Origin: Asterias amurensis
Taxonomy: Eukaryota > Echinodermata > Asteroidea > Forcipulatida > Asteriidae
Length of the DNA: 64,000 nt
Assembly: GCF_032118995.1 (NCBI RefSeq)
Contig: NC_092656.1
Location: 9,243,761 to 9,307,760, forward strand
Direction: 5' to 3'
The notes under the pieces were generated by a model that saw only the letters and a list, made by a program, of their open reading frames with translations, ran no database searches and had not been told where the DNA came from. Numbering within the stretch: the stretch's first letter is position 1; the number at the start of each line of letters is the position of its first letter. Positions 52,561-63,397 of this stretch are shown one piece after another. The position numbers were made by a program, and so were the translations under genes.

Positions 52561-53774
52561 AAAAATAGCCCAGCTGTTTGTCTTTTGTGTCGGGCAGCCA
52601 TTTAAAAAACAAAAACAAAAACAAAAAACATGTATCCTTATTTCAAAAAAGGAGGACGCTAAACATGTTTTTTATTTGGCCCTAAACTAGCGGTCCCAAC
52701 CAGCACGAAGTAATACGGTAATAATTTTGGTTTGGGTTTTTTTGTAGTCCGTGATGAACTAGCGAATATGAAGTGACGTGGTGTTCATAATATCTCATTT
52801 CAAAAACTGTATCTGGAGTCAGGATCTTATGCAAACAACTGAGTTATTTTAAATAGAAATTCCAGTCGGGTCCCTATAGTGCGGTCTGGTGTGAGATTTA
52901 ACTGTAGCCCGCAGTTATCACTAGGCTTACTCGGGACTACATTTTGATTTCTGTACACCAAAAAATAATTATGTCCACTGTCTTTAGAGCGTTTGAAAGG
53001 GGATTTTTTTCTTTTTCTAAATCGATTTAAAAAGTAGGGAATCCTTTAAAAAATAAATCGGGAATGTTTTTGAGAATGCCAATTCTTTACTACAGAAAGC
53101 AAACACTGCATTCGGGATATTGTCGATTATTACAGACTGAGGGATAGCAGAATGGCTATAGTGGATAGCGCCCTCTGCTTGCGATCAGGTGCGGACTATT
53201 ATGGTCACTGAATACGTTTCAACTGGGGGTAGGCCTACTAACAAATATACAACAACAACACACGAAATTCTGTACATAGATAAATGCTTTAAAAACTTGG
53301 GACTGCCATCTTCTATTACCAAACAAAGCTTGCGACTCGACTTATTAAATGTGTACTAAAATCGGCAAATAATACGAACAGCAGGCCATTGAGACTAAGA
53401 CATAATACTGTGGAAACACGCACAACAACAACAACAACAACAAAAACTCGAAAATGGAAATATTATTCACCGGGGACACAACAAGATGCAGTGATAAATT
53501 TAAGAAAACGTCAGTTAAGGACACAGTAAAATAAAACAAGTCACACTTTAGATGGACCGGAATAGCAGATTGGCAACCAAGAACATGGAGGAGGGAACGG
53601 GACAAGCAGAGATCGAGGTGGATGGACAACATCATCCTCCGGGTACGACAAGAGAACAATGGTGAGCTCATTGAGAGGGCTATATCCCCACTGGATGAGC
53701 TCGACATGACAACTGCGGGAGATTGGGGATTAACCTCTTCTCTTTCACGATAAGTGTTGTGGGTTCTTTTACAT
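52561..53774. other. unassigned intergenic sequence
   Basis: No gene supported. A 120-codon minus-strand open frame at 53345-53707 is low-complexity (poly-Leu from CAACAA repeats) and shows no domain. Confidence 0.45.
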
Positions 53775-54115
53775 AATAGTAATAATAATAACCAATGCGC
53801 TTTACATTAGTGCCCTGGTCATCGGACCAATAACATCCCTTTTAATGTTTCTCAGCTCCCTTGGGAGTATACAATCTGGGCAACAGTTGATATCGCTCCA
53901 AAGGCTTTTTCATTCACAATATCAACCTCTACCCTCGCAGATACCCACTTATACCCCTGGGGGAAGAGAAGCAGTTATAATAAAGTATCTTGCTCAAGGA
54001 CACAAGTGTCACGACCGGGATTCGAACCAACACTTCGGTAAATCAGCACCAGAACTTGAATTCGATGTTAGCTACTCGGTCATGACACTACCACAGGACC
54101 TATACAGACTTTATA
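53775..54115 (-). mobile_element. tRNA-derived SINE, variant body
   Basis: Minus-strand head GTGTCATGACCGAGTAGCTA with B box GGTTCGAATCCCGGTCGTGA, ending in an ATT-rich tail near 53775. The head is like 38467-38890, but the body (CCCAGGGGTATAAGTGGGTA, minus sense) is different. Confidence 0.78.
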
Positions 54116-54157
54116 ATGTCCCATCGGAAGGATAAACAGTTATGGTATATAATCATC

Positions 54158-54579
54158 TTAATAATAATAATAATAATATCGAAGTCTTATATAGCTCACG
54201 TATCTACCAAACAAGGTACTCAAGGCGCTGAGTATATACAAACGTTCAGAAAGATAGGTAATTTTTAGTGATGAATTCTGAGACCCAATTATTTAGCACC
54301 TAATAAGGGTTATAAGGTGCTAAGGCGCATTAAGCAGCCACAACCAGGAACACCGGGGCGAACCCCTTCTCTTTTCGATAAGTGCACTGGGTTCTTTTAC
54401 ATGCGTTACACAACACATGGGACCAACGGCTTTACGTTCCATCCGAAGGACGAAGCAATGGTTAAGTGTCTTGCTCAAGGACACGAGTGTCACGGCTGGG
54501 GATTTGAACCCACACTATGCTGATCAGAAACACCAGAGTTTGAATTCGGTGCTCTTAACCGCTCGGCCACGACACTTCC
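54158..54579 (-). mobile_element. tRNA-Ser-like SINE, full length
   Basis: From the ATT tail at the left to the head GAAGTGTCGTGGCCGAGCGG (minus sense) at the right. Closely matches 38467-38890, including AAGTCTTATATAGC and GCGCTGAGTATATAC. Confidence 0.87.
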
Positions 54580-54660
54580 ACAAGAACAAAAATGTCAAGA
54601 CCGGGACTCGGACCCCCAGTCTGCTGATCACAAACACCAGAGATTGAGCCAGCTACTTTC
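54580..54660 (-). mobile_element. SINE head fragment
   Basis: GTCAAGACCGGGACTCGGAC and CTGCTGATCACAAACACCAG are a degenerate second tRNA-like head lying next to the full SINE. Confidence 0.55.
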
Positions 54661-54749
54661 CATTTCGAAATTGTGTCAGTTTCTGTAAACTGATATTATA
54701 TTATATTATTATTATTTTTTTTTTTGCTTTTAAGTTTGACATCAGAATA

Positions 54750-55490
54750 CAATCTTCCTAAATTGTGAGTTCACGGCAAACCCACCACTCATGCAAGTAT
54801 CAACGTTGTTCATCGTACCGAATGTAAAAACTATTATGACCAGTGTAGCGATTAAAAAAAGCCATTGAAAGTACAATGTCACTCTTTTTATTAATCTTTC
54901 TGAGTTGTGAGTTAACGACACACCCACCCCACAGAGTATCAACATTGATCATCATATGACACTGAATGTAAAAACTTCCCCATGGGAATAGTGTAGTGTC
55001 TTGCCTACCAGAATGGCTCTGTAAAGTACGAAGGGTCGATTTCACAAAGAGTTAGGACTCGTCCTTAGTCCTAAGATTAATCTTAAGTTGGGAAGAGTTG
55101 TGTGAAATCGACGGGAGGTCCTGCATCTTGTAAAAAGAGGTTGCATCCTATATAGCAATTCGAAATGTTGATTACTTCTATGTTAAATTTGACTAGAGAG
55201 CTCTGTTGAGTTGTGAGTTAACGACACCCCCGCCCTACAAAGTATCAACATTGATCATCATATGACACTGAATGTAAAAAACTTCCCCATGTGAATAGTG
55301 TAGTGTCTTGCCTACCAAGGCTCTGTAAAGTACATGGCCCCTCTTTATAGACAAGAGGTTGCAAGCTCTATAACAATTCAAGATGTTTGATTACTGCTAT
55401 TAGAGGATAATCTTTCTAAGTTGTGAGTTAACGGCACACCCACCCCACATGTAAATATCGACAATGTTCATCAGACCCACTATATAGAAA
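54750..55490. repeat. four-unit dispersed-tandem repeat with TTGTGAGTTAACG
   Basis: Units start near 54756, 54900, 55208 and 55416 with TTGTGAGTT(A/C)ACG and continue to CACC...GTATCAACATTGATCATC. The second and third units are long and very similar (through AGTGTAGTGTCTTGCCTACC). Spacing is uneven because other sequence lies between. Confidence 0.82.
55032..55112. mobile_element. small foldback element inside the repeat array
   Basis: GGGTCGATTTCACAAAGAGT at the left and GTTGTGTGAAATCGACGGG at the right, with TTAGGACTCGTCC in between. The theme resembles 62845-63012. Confidence 0.65.
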
Positions 55491-57046
55491 GAACTGGAGA
55501 AAATCTTGCACATGGACGCGATGCCAGAGGGGGCAAAGACTGTGTCCGCATATATACGGGTGTTTAGTTGCATTCAGCTGCGGGGAGTTCACGCCTCGTA
55601 CGCTTCTATCGTAATTCTCTCAATTTGACCGGGGTATCATGTGCCTCAGATGAGGTCTCTAAGATGCCCCCGGGAGTAGCGAGGGACCCGACCCATCCAG
55701 TTGGAAGGGAGACCCACCAGCCACAAGAAACTACACTCGGTGTCGCTTACAGTACACAAAATCATCCTCAGAATTGTTATTTGCCGAATTGTGCGGCTTC
55801 GCTTTGAGGGCGCCGCAAACAGAATGTTGAGTTTAGTTTGCAACATAAACATGGCGGCAAGAGGGAGAACTGAGGGAGCTCCCCAACGTCGGATTTTATC
55901 ACTTACTTTAGCCTCACCTGGCTACAAATTACCATCCAGTTTGCAACTAAAACAAGGTATTCTGGCATGTGGCAAATTGCACTGGGGATATTTTTTGTTA
56001 ACATTTTGTTCTGGGGTTGGTTTTGCCAATTGTTACTCTGCGGCAAATTTAATTGTACGAATTACTACTACAGCTTGTCCAAACAAGACATCTCGCCGTG
56101 GTAACGAAGTCTGTTAGAGTCGGCCTCTGTTGGGATAATACGCTTCACAGTTGAAGTTTGCGAGTCCTTCTCTCTCATGAAAAAAAATCCCCCAACATAA
56201 CACACAATCAAATAACTTTCCATGGCATTTGTATTAACTCGTCGTCAACAGCCTCCATGTAACTCGATCCCAGAGAACTGCACGGGTCGTTTTTGAAAAT
56301 CAAAAAAAGTTTAGCAACAGTTAATTCGTTCCAATATAATTCTCAATATTGTTTCGTCAACATGTTTGTTTGCACAAGGCATCGGCTCGTCTCATCCCGG
56401 GGAGGGTGACCGCTGCGTTTGAGACCGGAGAGGACCGCACCGTAAAGCGGAGCGGGTTTCGGGGTGGCCGCGCCCCGCCGTGAGTCAGCTGCAACGCCGC
56501 GGTTTCGCCTGGACCCGTCAACACAGCACTGTGCAAACAAATGACAAATTGGTACATCAAAATTTAATAGACCACTCCGTCGCTGCCAATCGCCGTTTGA
56601 TTGGAACTTCTTATACCGGCTTGAACTCGAACTTCACCGGCTCCTTGTGAAAATAGAAGGTGACGGTTGGTATGCCAAGGAGTACCCTGGCCTCAGAGTT
56701 AGCAAAACCCTGGACTCTGTGACTACCCAGGTAGCGACGTGCAAACTACGGCCGATTGGGGTGATTCAATTAGCATTGTGACAAAGTATAGCCCAGTGTG
56801 TGGCCGATAAGGTCATCCTAGCAACAGTGCAGGTTTGGTGAGACAAGAGTTAAGAAACCCTACGTAGAGCAGTTTGACATGTTAGGGTGGATGGGGGCCA
56901 GGCTGTATGTGTTTGAATAAATGTCTCGACTTTTTTGAAAATAAATGCAAAGACGACGACTGTTTGAGGGAACTTTTGAAGAACGTTTGGCGGCTTATAG
57001 TCTATTTGCATTGTCTGTAATCAAATATTCGTCCAAGTGATGCTTT
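55491..57046. other. unassigned, with a CpG-rich patch at 56380-56530
   Basis: A 138-codon plus-strand open frame (55701-56117) has no recognisable domain. The GC- and CpG-rich patch stands out from the AT-rich surroundings, but no exon can be supported in it. Confidence 0.35.
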
Positions 57047-57260
57047 GTTTAAGGGTTTGGATACCATTGTAGGACACAAAACACATTATCCACAGAGTTA
57101 CAGTAAACTTACACGATTTGAAGATAATGATGGTATAGTTGAAAGCTTCCCTATTTGCTGAGGTGCTGTATTTTCTTTTTAGAAATGAGTAAATCAATGT
57201 CACGAAAATATTGTTCGTCTCAGGAGACGAACATTATTTTAGCATGTATTTTTAGAACGT
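57047..57260. mobile_element. TTAA MITE, family E relic
   Basis: TTTAAGGGTTTGGATACCAT, then ATCCACAGAGTTACAGTAAA, GCTGAGGTGCTGTA and AAATGAGTAAATCAATGTCA, following family E order. The right half is lost. Confidence 0.75.
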
Positions 57261-57549
57261 ATTACCAGAACTGGCATTTACGTGACTCTCCTGAAAACAT
57301 CGCTTTGCGATTTTCATATTTTTCTCTCAAAAACTTGACGACTAATGAAGCTGAAACTTCTACAAGTAAATAATATTACATGTACATCTTCACTCACAGT
57401 GAGTAGGGATTCATGTCATGGCCAAAAACACAAGTCATCAAAACCCCTTAATTCATTTAGCGTTTGAAGGAATGGACTCTACTTTTCAAATTCTCGTGGA
57501 TTTGGCTCGATTTTGCCCCCCCCCCCCTCCCCGTGCCATTCCAGGCAAC

Positions 57550-57956
57550 ATCTCACGAAGTTGTCTCACGAAGTTGTGTGCTCTCAGATGCTTGATTTCG
57601 AGACCTCAAATTCAAAAACTGAGGTCTCGAAATCAAATTCGTGGAAAATTACTTCTTTCTCGAAAACTACGTCACTTCAGAGGGAGCTGTTTCTCACAAT
57701 GTTTTATACTGGGTGCGTTCGTTTAGCTTCCCTGTAGTCGAACTCGGTGTGTGGCGGGTTTGTTTTCCAGGACGAACGTGGGTAATTATCTACACACGTT
57801 CGTCCTGGAAAAAAGAAAACGCAACACACCGGGGTCGACGCGGGGAAGCTAATCGAACGCACCCAATATAAACCTCTCACCATTACTCGTTACCAAGTCA
57901 GGTTTTAAACTAATAATTATTTTGAGTAATTACCAATAGTGTCCACTGCCTTTACA
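57550..57956 (+). mobile_element. TTAA MITE, family A copy, left end missing, with nested insertion
   Basis: Family A begins inside at CACGAAGTTGTGTGCTCTCA, has a good hairpin and ends GTGTCCACTGCCTTTA. It is split at 57710/57865 by a GGGTGCG MITE. The left end is replaced by unrelated sequence with a poly-C run. Confidence 0.85.
57711..57864. mobile_element. GGGTGCG-ended MITE, short hairpin form, nested in family A
   Basis: GGGTGCGTTCGTTTAGCTTC with its mirror AAGCTAATCGAACGCACCC, and inner arms CCAGGACGAACGTGGG / ACACGTTCGTCCTGG. The ACT/AAT flank aligned to the interrupted MITE suggests a 3-bp target duplication with one change. Confidence 0.88.
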
Positions 57957-59407
57957 ATGTTGGGGAGGGGATGAAATGCACAAAATTATGCACACAGATT
58001 TAAAATGTTGCTCATGTTGCACGATTGTTACAGGCCCATTAGTACATTCTTTAATAGATACATTGTTCAAATAGTACCGAAACATACCAATAATAGCAAA
58101 TGCAGTTGATGAAAGGTGTCTGCACTATTTTCACGACGACCCATATGGGTGGCTTCGCTCACTGGACATCAATCTCTCACAATCTGGTCCATTTATTGTG
58201 TTGTGGCTAGGTGTGGCTTAAGGTTAATGAGGTACAAAAGAACAATGAGGGACTGAAAACCCACGAATCTACCACCAGCTGCTTAAGCTAACACCCGAGT
58301 CACCGTTTCGCAATGGGGAAGTTCACTGTCGGGGCTTTATCGAGCGTGAATTTTTTACTCAGCGTTTCGTGAAGAGAGAAAAAAAAAAAACTTATTCAAG
58401 TTCCCAGCCATCGTCCCTCTTTCCAGTGAGTTTGACAGCAACAAACGGCTCCCGGGATGGGGGGATTGATTCGAGCGCGGTTAAATAGCTGTAAAACCCA
58501 ACCGAATAAGGGGGCGGATTGTTGGTTTACCGCCGTTGCAGAGAGTGCCCCACTCTCGAACGATGCCGTGCCACGCGCATGGGGACCGGGGGTAAATGGT
58601 AGCTCTTCGAGCACCAGTGCTGGAGTTCCTAATCGTACCCATCGTGGTCAGAAGTGCGTGGAATTAGACAAGATTCATGATTTGACGAGCACCGCTGATG
58701 TAGAAAATTCATAACAGAGAGGGGGGAGTGAGCTGCGTATTCAGGCGATAAAATGACATGATTTGGCCAAATTGGAATTTTCTTTTTTTGTAAAGGGCTG
58801 TTTTTTGGGGGAGGAGGGTGATCTTATTTTTTGGCAGTTTATAAAAATGCAGGTGTCCTCTTCGATATTTGGGTTTTGCAATGAAAGTACAGTGAACTTA
58901 AATAGGTCATGCTGTTCAACCCGAAATGCGTTTTATGATTCAGAGTGAACTTAAAGTGAAAGCAGCTCAGTTGAAGTTCGTTTAATATCGCAATTTTGTG
59001 ATAGTTTACAAGACCAAGAGGAAATCTGTATATAGCCCTCTCTTTAAGAAGTGTCAAGGGTGTCGATTCAATCTGCTTAAAACATGCCATATAAACATGG
59101 ATAATGAGAAATTGTACACCAAATTTTATGAATGGAAGTGATTGATTTGGAAAAGCTTAAAAAAAAAAAAAAAAAAATACCCCTGCATTTTTAAAATAGG
59201 TACAGCGCCAGCAGTGTCGTTTTATGTTATAGAAATTATAAACTTCAAAAATTTGCACGATGGGTGTTGTAACATGCTTATACCAGATAAGGAATCAACA
59301 TAAATATCAACGAAACAAACTTATTGTTATATCATATACGATTGTTGTTCTGACAAAAGTCCGTTTAAAATAGTGTTCACGTTTGGGACAAAAACATGGT
59401 TCCAATG
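57957..59407. other. unassigned intergenic sequence
   Basis: No repeat family seen. An 85-codon frame at 58457-58714 and its opposite-strand partner have fairly balanced composition, but no domain or splice support was found. Confidence 0.35.
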
Positions 59408-59640
59408 TTTAAAGTCATGGACACTATTGGTAATTGTCAAAGACCAGTCTTCTTACCTGGAGGTCTCAAAATCAAATTCGATGAAAAAATTTCTTCTTTC
59501 TCGAAAACTACGTCACTTCAGAGGGAGCTGTTTCTCACAATGTCTTATATTATCAACCTCTCCCCGTTACTCGTCACCAAGTAAGGTTGTGTGCTAATAA
59601 TTATTTTGAGAAATTACCAATAGTGTCCAGGGCCTTTAAA
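59408..59640 (+). mobile_element. TTAA MITE, family A copy with internal deletion
   Basis: TTTAAAGTCATGGACACTAT joins after CAGTCTTCTTACCTGG to the second hairpin arm (GAGGTCTCAAAATC), losing about 150 bp. The right end is AGTGTCCAGGGCCTTTAAA. Confidence 0.85.
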
Positions 59641-62334
59641 TCCCCCCTTTTTTTTTACAGCGTACTCTCCAAACGTCCCCTAGGCCTACTCTAAATAATT
59701 AGTCATTTGGAAGAGCTGGCATACTTCAAAAACGTAGCTGTTGTAATATTACACAAGCGGTGTTTTATATTTAGAGTGCCGTGTCACACCCAATACCACA
59801 AAACTCTCAACGTAAAACAGCTGAAACCTCGTTAGAAAAACACCTGCATTTCTAATCTATTAAACAAAAGGCACAGCTTTTTTAACGACAGATCGCGTGA
59901 TTTTTGAAATTATTTCTTTTTAACGATAAAAGTTCTGTAATTTGGCTGGTTATTTCCGACCACGTCCGGGGAAAACCGAAAGGCCCGTCTCCGTTGTCCA
60001 AAATCCCCGCCACATACATACGGTCCAATTACTCACAACGGCGACGTAAAAGCATGACATTCAAATAAATGATATCTGCCACGCTTTTCCGCATCCCATA
60101 AATCAGAGCGAGAAAAAAAAAAAAAAAACCAGAAAAAAAAAATCATAAAAACCCTAATGAAAGATCAACAAACTAATGCACGTCCCTTTGTTATGAAAAT
60201 CTCATTAGATGAATGTTACCACAACATAGCCGATTCTACGAATTTACGACATTTGTGGCAGACACGTCAAAGCTTTTCGGGGATGACTTACGGAAATTAA
60301 ATCGCTCATAAATCGGATAGTAACATCAATCTTGCTTCGGATCTCTCACTCCCGACCGAGGCCCCCCCTGGGCCAACATAACATTTCAATTTTGAGTTTG
60401 CGACTATCAGAGGGATTATCTGGCAAAGACTGTTGCATCTGCTCCAATGCCAGCCCGAAGGGCAACCCTTTAAACCGGTAACGTCCACAGATGTCGCTCC
60501 CTTTTGTCTTATTGTACTCGTATAATAGAAACGAATTTCTGCTGCGGAAATAACTATGGGCATTACACCAAAAACTAATTTCCGAATCGCGCGAAATGAT
60601 GATGTGTAAGCGACAAATAATCAGTTGACAGAAAGGATCTACCAAGAAAAAGGAGAAAAAAAAAAAAAAAAGGGAAAAAGCGCCACGCAACAACAAAGTA
60701 TCGACTCGTATAAAATGAACGTTGTCGGACTCAGTTTTAATGACAAAAGAGGCCTCAGGGAATCGGGAGAAGTTGGTCCTACTACTAAGATTTGTTTTCC
60801 TTTGTAGTTTTCTCCTGCTGGCAGAAAGTAAAATACATATTTTGAAGAATAATTCCTTCAATAAGGCTCTTACTAAGCCGCCTTTAGGCAGTAAATGAAA
60901 TTGAAGTGGGAGTCACAAAGGGGTGTGCCTGTTCGGGGTGAAGGAGGGGGGGGGTGGTGAGAGTCCGTTATGGTTCCCCACTCATAACTTTCACCGTTTC
61001 GTTAAGGCTGATTTAATTTGTTCAATGGCGCATACATTTATATCAGCTTTGAAAAGGGACTATAAACTTCACCGGCTAAGTGTCAAAATGAATGGCATAT
61101 CCAAGTCACTCTGCGATTACTAACGCTTGGGTAATCTGGGACAATATATGAGGGCCCGCAAGGGCTACTGGTCCGCATCAATCGCCAGCACAACGCCCTC
61201 TAGGCCAAGAAAGAAAGAAAAATAAAACCTCTAAACCAAACAAGGCGTTTGACAAGCAAGCGTTTTTTTTTCTGAGTTCCCGCATTTTTATGACCTCTAA
61301 TAATATATACCCACTAATAACGCCGGATCAATGCTTGCCACCCCTGGGGCAATATTTAACTGCATTTTTTTTTGATTTACTGATTACAATCAGTCTCTCT
61401 CTGGTTTTTATTTGATGGGAGCGACCCCGGACAACCCCCTTAGCACCTCATTATGCCTTTCCACAGTGCGTATTTCACCAGATGCCGCTGGCGTATGGGG
61501 TTGGGGGCAGAACGTTGGTCTTAATATTTGTAAAGGTGTTTTAGTTTTTCTTTTCTTTTTTTCAATCTTTTCTTTCAATTTGAGAAATCGCCATGAACGA
61601 TGGTTGGAAACTGCATGAAATTGATCAGCTGTTTTATTATGTCGAAATTGAACTTCAATTTGCAAGCCTGTTGCCCTAGATACAAGTATCATGCTTCACT
61701 GTGTACGGGGGCAACACCAATCAAAATGTAGCTGTCCACCAGACAAAATTCCCGAAGCAAACAATTTGTTTCAAAATCCCAAAATTAGTGCACATTAATT
61801 TGTCCGCGAGGGTCATGTTCAATTACCACACACACTCAGAAAGCCTATACAAGAAATGTGTTCAGATGTAACTGTTGGCGGTCGTTTTTCTGCGTAAACT
61901 TTTCGCATTTATACAGGCCTATAGTTAGTAAAATAACCATCATTATCGAGCTTCAACTTTGTTAAACTCTTTGGCTCATACGAATTAAAGGTAACTCTAA
62001 TCTGATCCCTCATCAAATGTAAGGAGAAGACAAGCAAAATAAAAGACCCAAACAAGCAAACAATTTATCTGGTGTTTGGTCCCCAACCCTCACAAAAATG
62101 AAGAAGGGACTCGGAGGAAAAACAAGGTCCAAGCTCATAAAAGGGCTTGAATTGACCTATAATAAAAAAGGGGGCCAGAGAAAATAAATTTGTCCCTTTT
62201 CTGACACAACTCGAGCGGTGTGTGTGTGCAAACCATGGATTAGTTGTAGTAAGAGGACGTGTCCACGTTTGAACTAGATTGTAGTGACCGTATCAATACA
62301 ACGTGAACTTCTAGATTCCTTTTGTTGCATTTGT
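59641..62334. other. unassigned intergenic sequence
   Basis: No gene or repeat family recognised. Open frames such as 60346-60861 (minus) contain low-complexity Phe runs from poly-A tracts and no domain. Poly-A tracts at about 60114-60128 and 60657-60671, poly-G at 60947-60955. Confidence 0.4.
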
Positions 62335-62462
62335 AAGCATAACAACTTACTTTGTAACGAGCAATGGAGAGCTCTTGATAGTATAAATAATTGTGAGAAA
62401 CGGCTCCCTCTGAAGTAAACTTGAGAAACAGGTAACGTCTCACTCAAACAATACAATATTTT
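62335..62462 (-). mobile_element. TTAA MITE, family B relic
   Basis: CATAACAACTTACTTTGTAA...GAGAGCTCTTGATAGTATAA and GAAACGGCTCCCTCTGAAGT, then stops near the central hairpin. Both ends are absent. Confidence 0.7.
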
Positions 62463-62844
62463 TCGTTAGTAATGTATTACAGGTCATCGGTCCCCTTTTT
62501 TTAAGAATTGAATATCCCTTTTTTGATTTATATTGTAGATGTAATATTTTATCTCTAATTCGGTTAAATTTACATCACTCACTTTTGACATCACTTTTTT
62601 GTAATAAATATTTGTAATCCTCGGCCCTCGGTTGTTTGTATTTTTTTTTTTTAACCTGATATTTTTTATAATCAATGCACTGTTTGCTGGGATAGCGGTT
62701 CGGCTTTTTCTAACGTATTCGTGAGTTATTACCTTGGCATTATAGGTGGATTTGTGGTTTTACATTTGATATACAAAAAATGGTGTTTGCTGTTCAAAAC
62801 ACCGCACGAGACAATCTGGCCTTGAAACCAGTCACACGTAAAGA

Positions 62845-63012
62845 CCTGGGGTGGATTTCACTAAGGTAGTCCTATCTATATAGGACTAGTCCTAAGCAAT
62901 GCTAAGAAATAGGACTGGTCCTAAGTTAGGACCAGTAATTCATCCTAACTTAGGACTGGTCCTATCTCTTAGCATTGCCTAGGACTAGTTCTAAGTTAGG
63001 ACTACCTTTTTG
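62845..63012. mobile_element. foldback element of TTAGGACTAGTCCTAA units
   Basis: Left arm GGATTTCACTAAGGTAGTCC, right arm GGACTACCTTTTTGAAATCC. Between them short palindromes (CCTAAGTTAGG, AGGACTGGTCCT) repeat so that the whole 168 bp is self-complementary. Related to 55032-55112. Confidence 0.8.
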
Positions 63013-63035
63013 AAATCCAATCCTGTTCAACTACA

Positions 63036-63397
63036 GCACATTAATCCACTTTCGGTACAGACACAAAACAAAATCACAGATTTACAAATAATTTACAGGA
63101 TTTACAGAAGGTAATAGTGAAAGACTTCACTTGAAGTATTGTTCCATGAAATGGTTTACTTTTTACTTTTTGAGAAAACATTAAAACACTATAAATTCTC
63201 GAAAGCAAGAATTACGGATTTATGTCATGATACGGCAAAAGGTGCAGAAACAAGGGTGGGTTTCCCGTTATTTTCTCCCGACTCCAATGACCGATTGAGT
63301 CTAAATTTTAACAGGTTTGTTATTTTATATATAAGTTGTGATACACGAAGTGTGGGCCTTGGACAATACTGTTTACCCAAAGTGTCTAATGGCTTTG
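63036..63397 (-). mobile_element. TTAA MITE, family C copy, eroded left end
   Basis: CACTTTCGGTACAGACACAA to CAAAGTGTCTAATGGCTTTG. The central hairpin ATTCTCGAAAGCAAGAATTA is decayed. Oldest-looking family C copy. Confidence 0.82.

Noticed and set aside
53345-53707. 120-codon minus-strand open frame
   Set aside because: The hydrophobic Leu run comes from a CAACAA microsatellite. No domain or splice support.
55701-56117. 138-codon plus-strand open frame
   Set aside because: No recognisable domain, mixed composition, no neighbouring exon.
60346-60861. 171-codon minus-strand open frame
   Set aside because: Contains a Phe run from a poly-A tract and nothing family-like. Probably chance.
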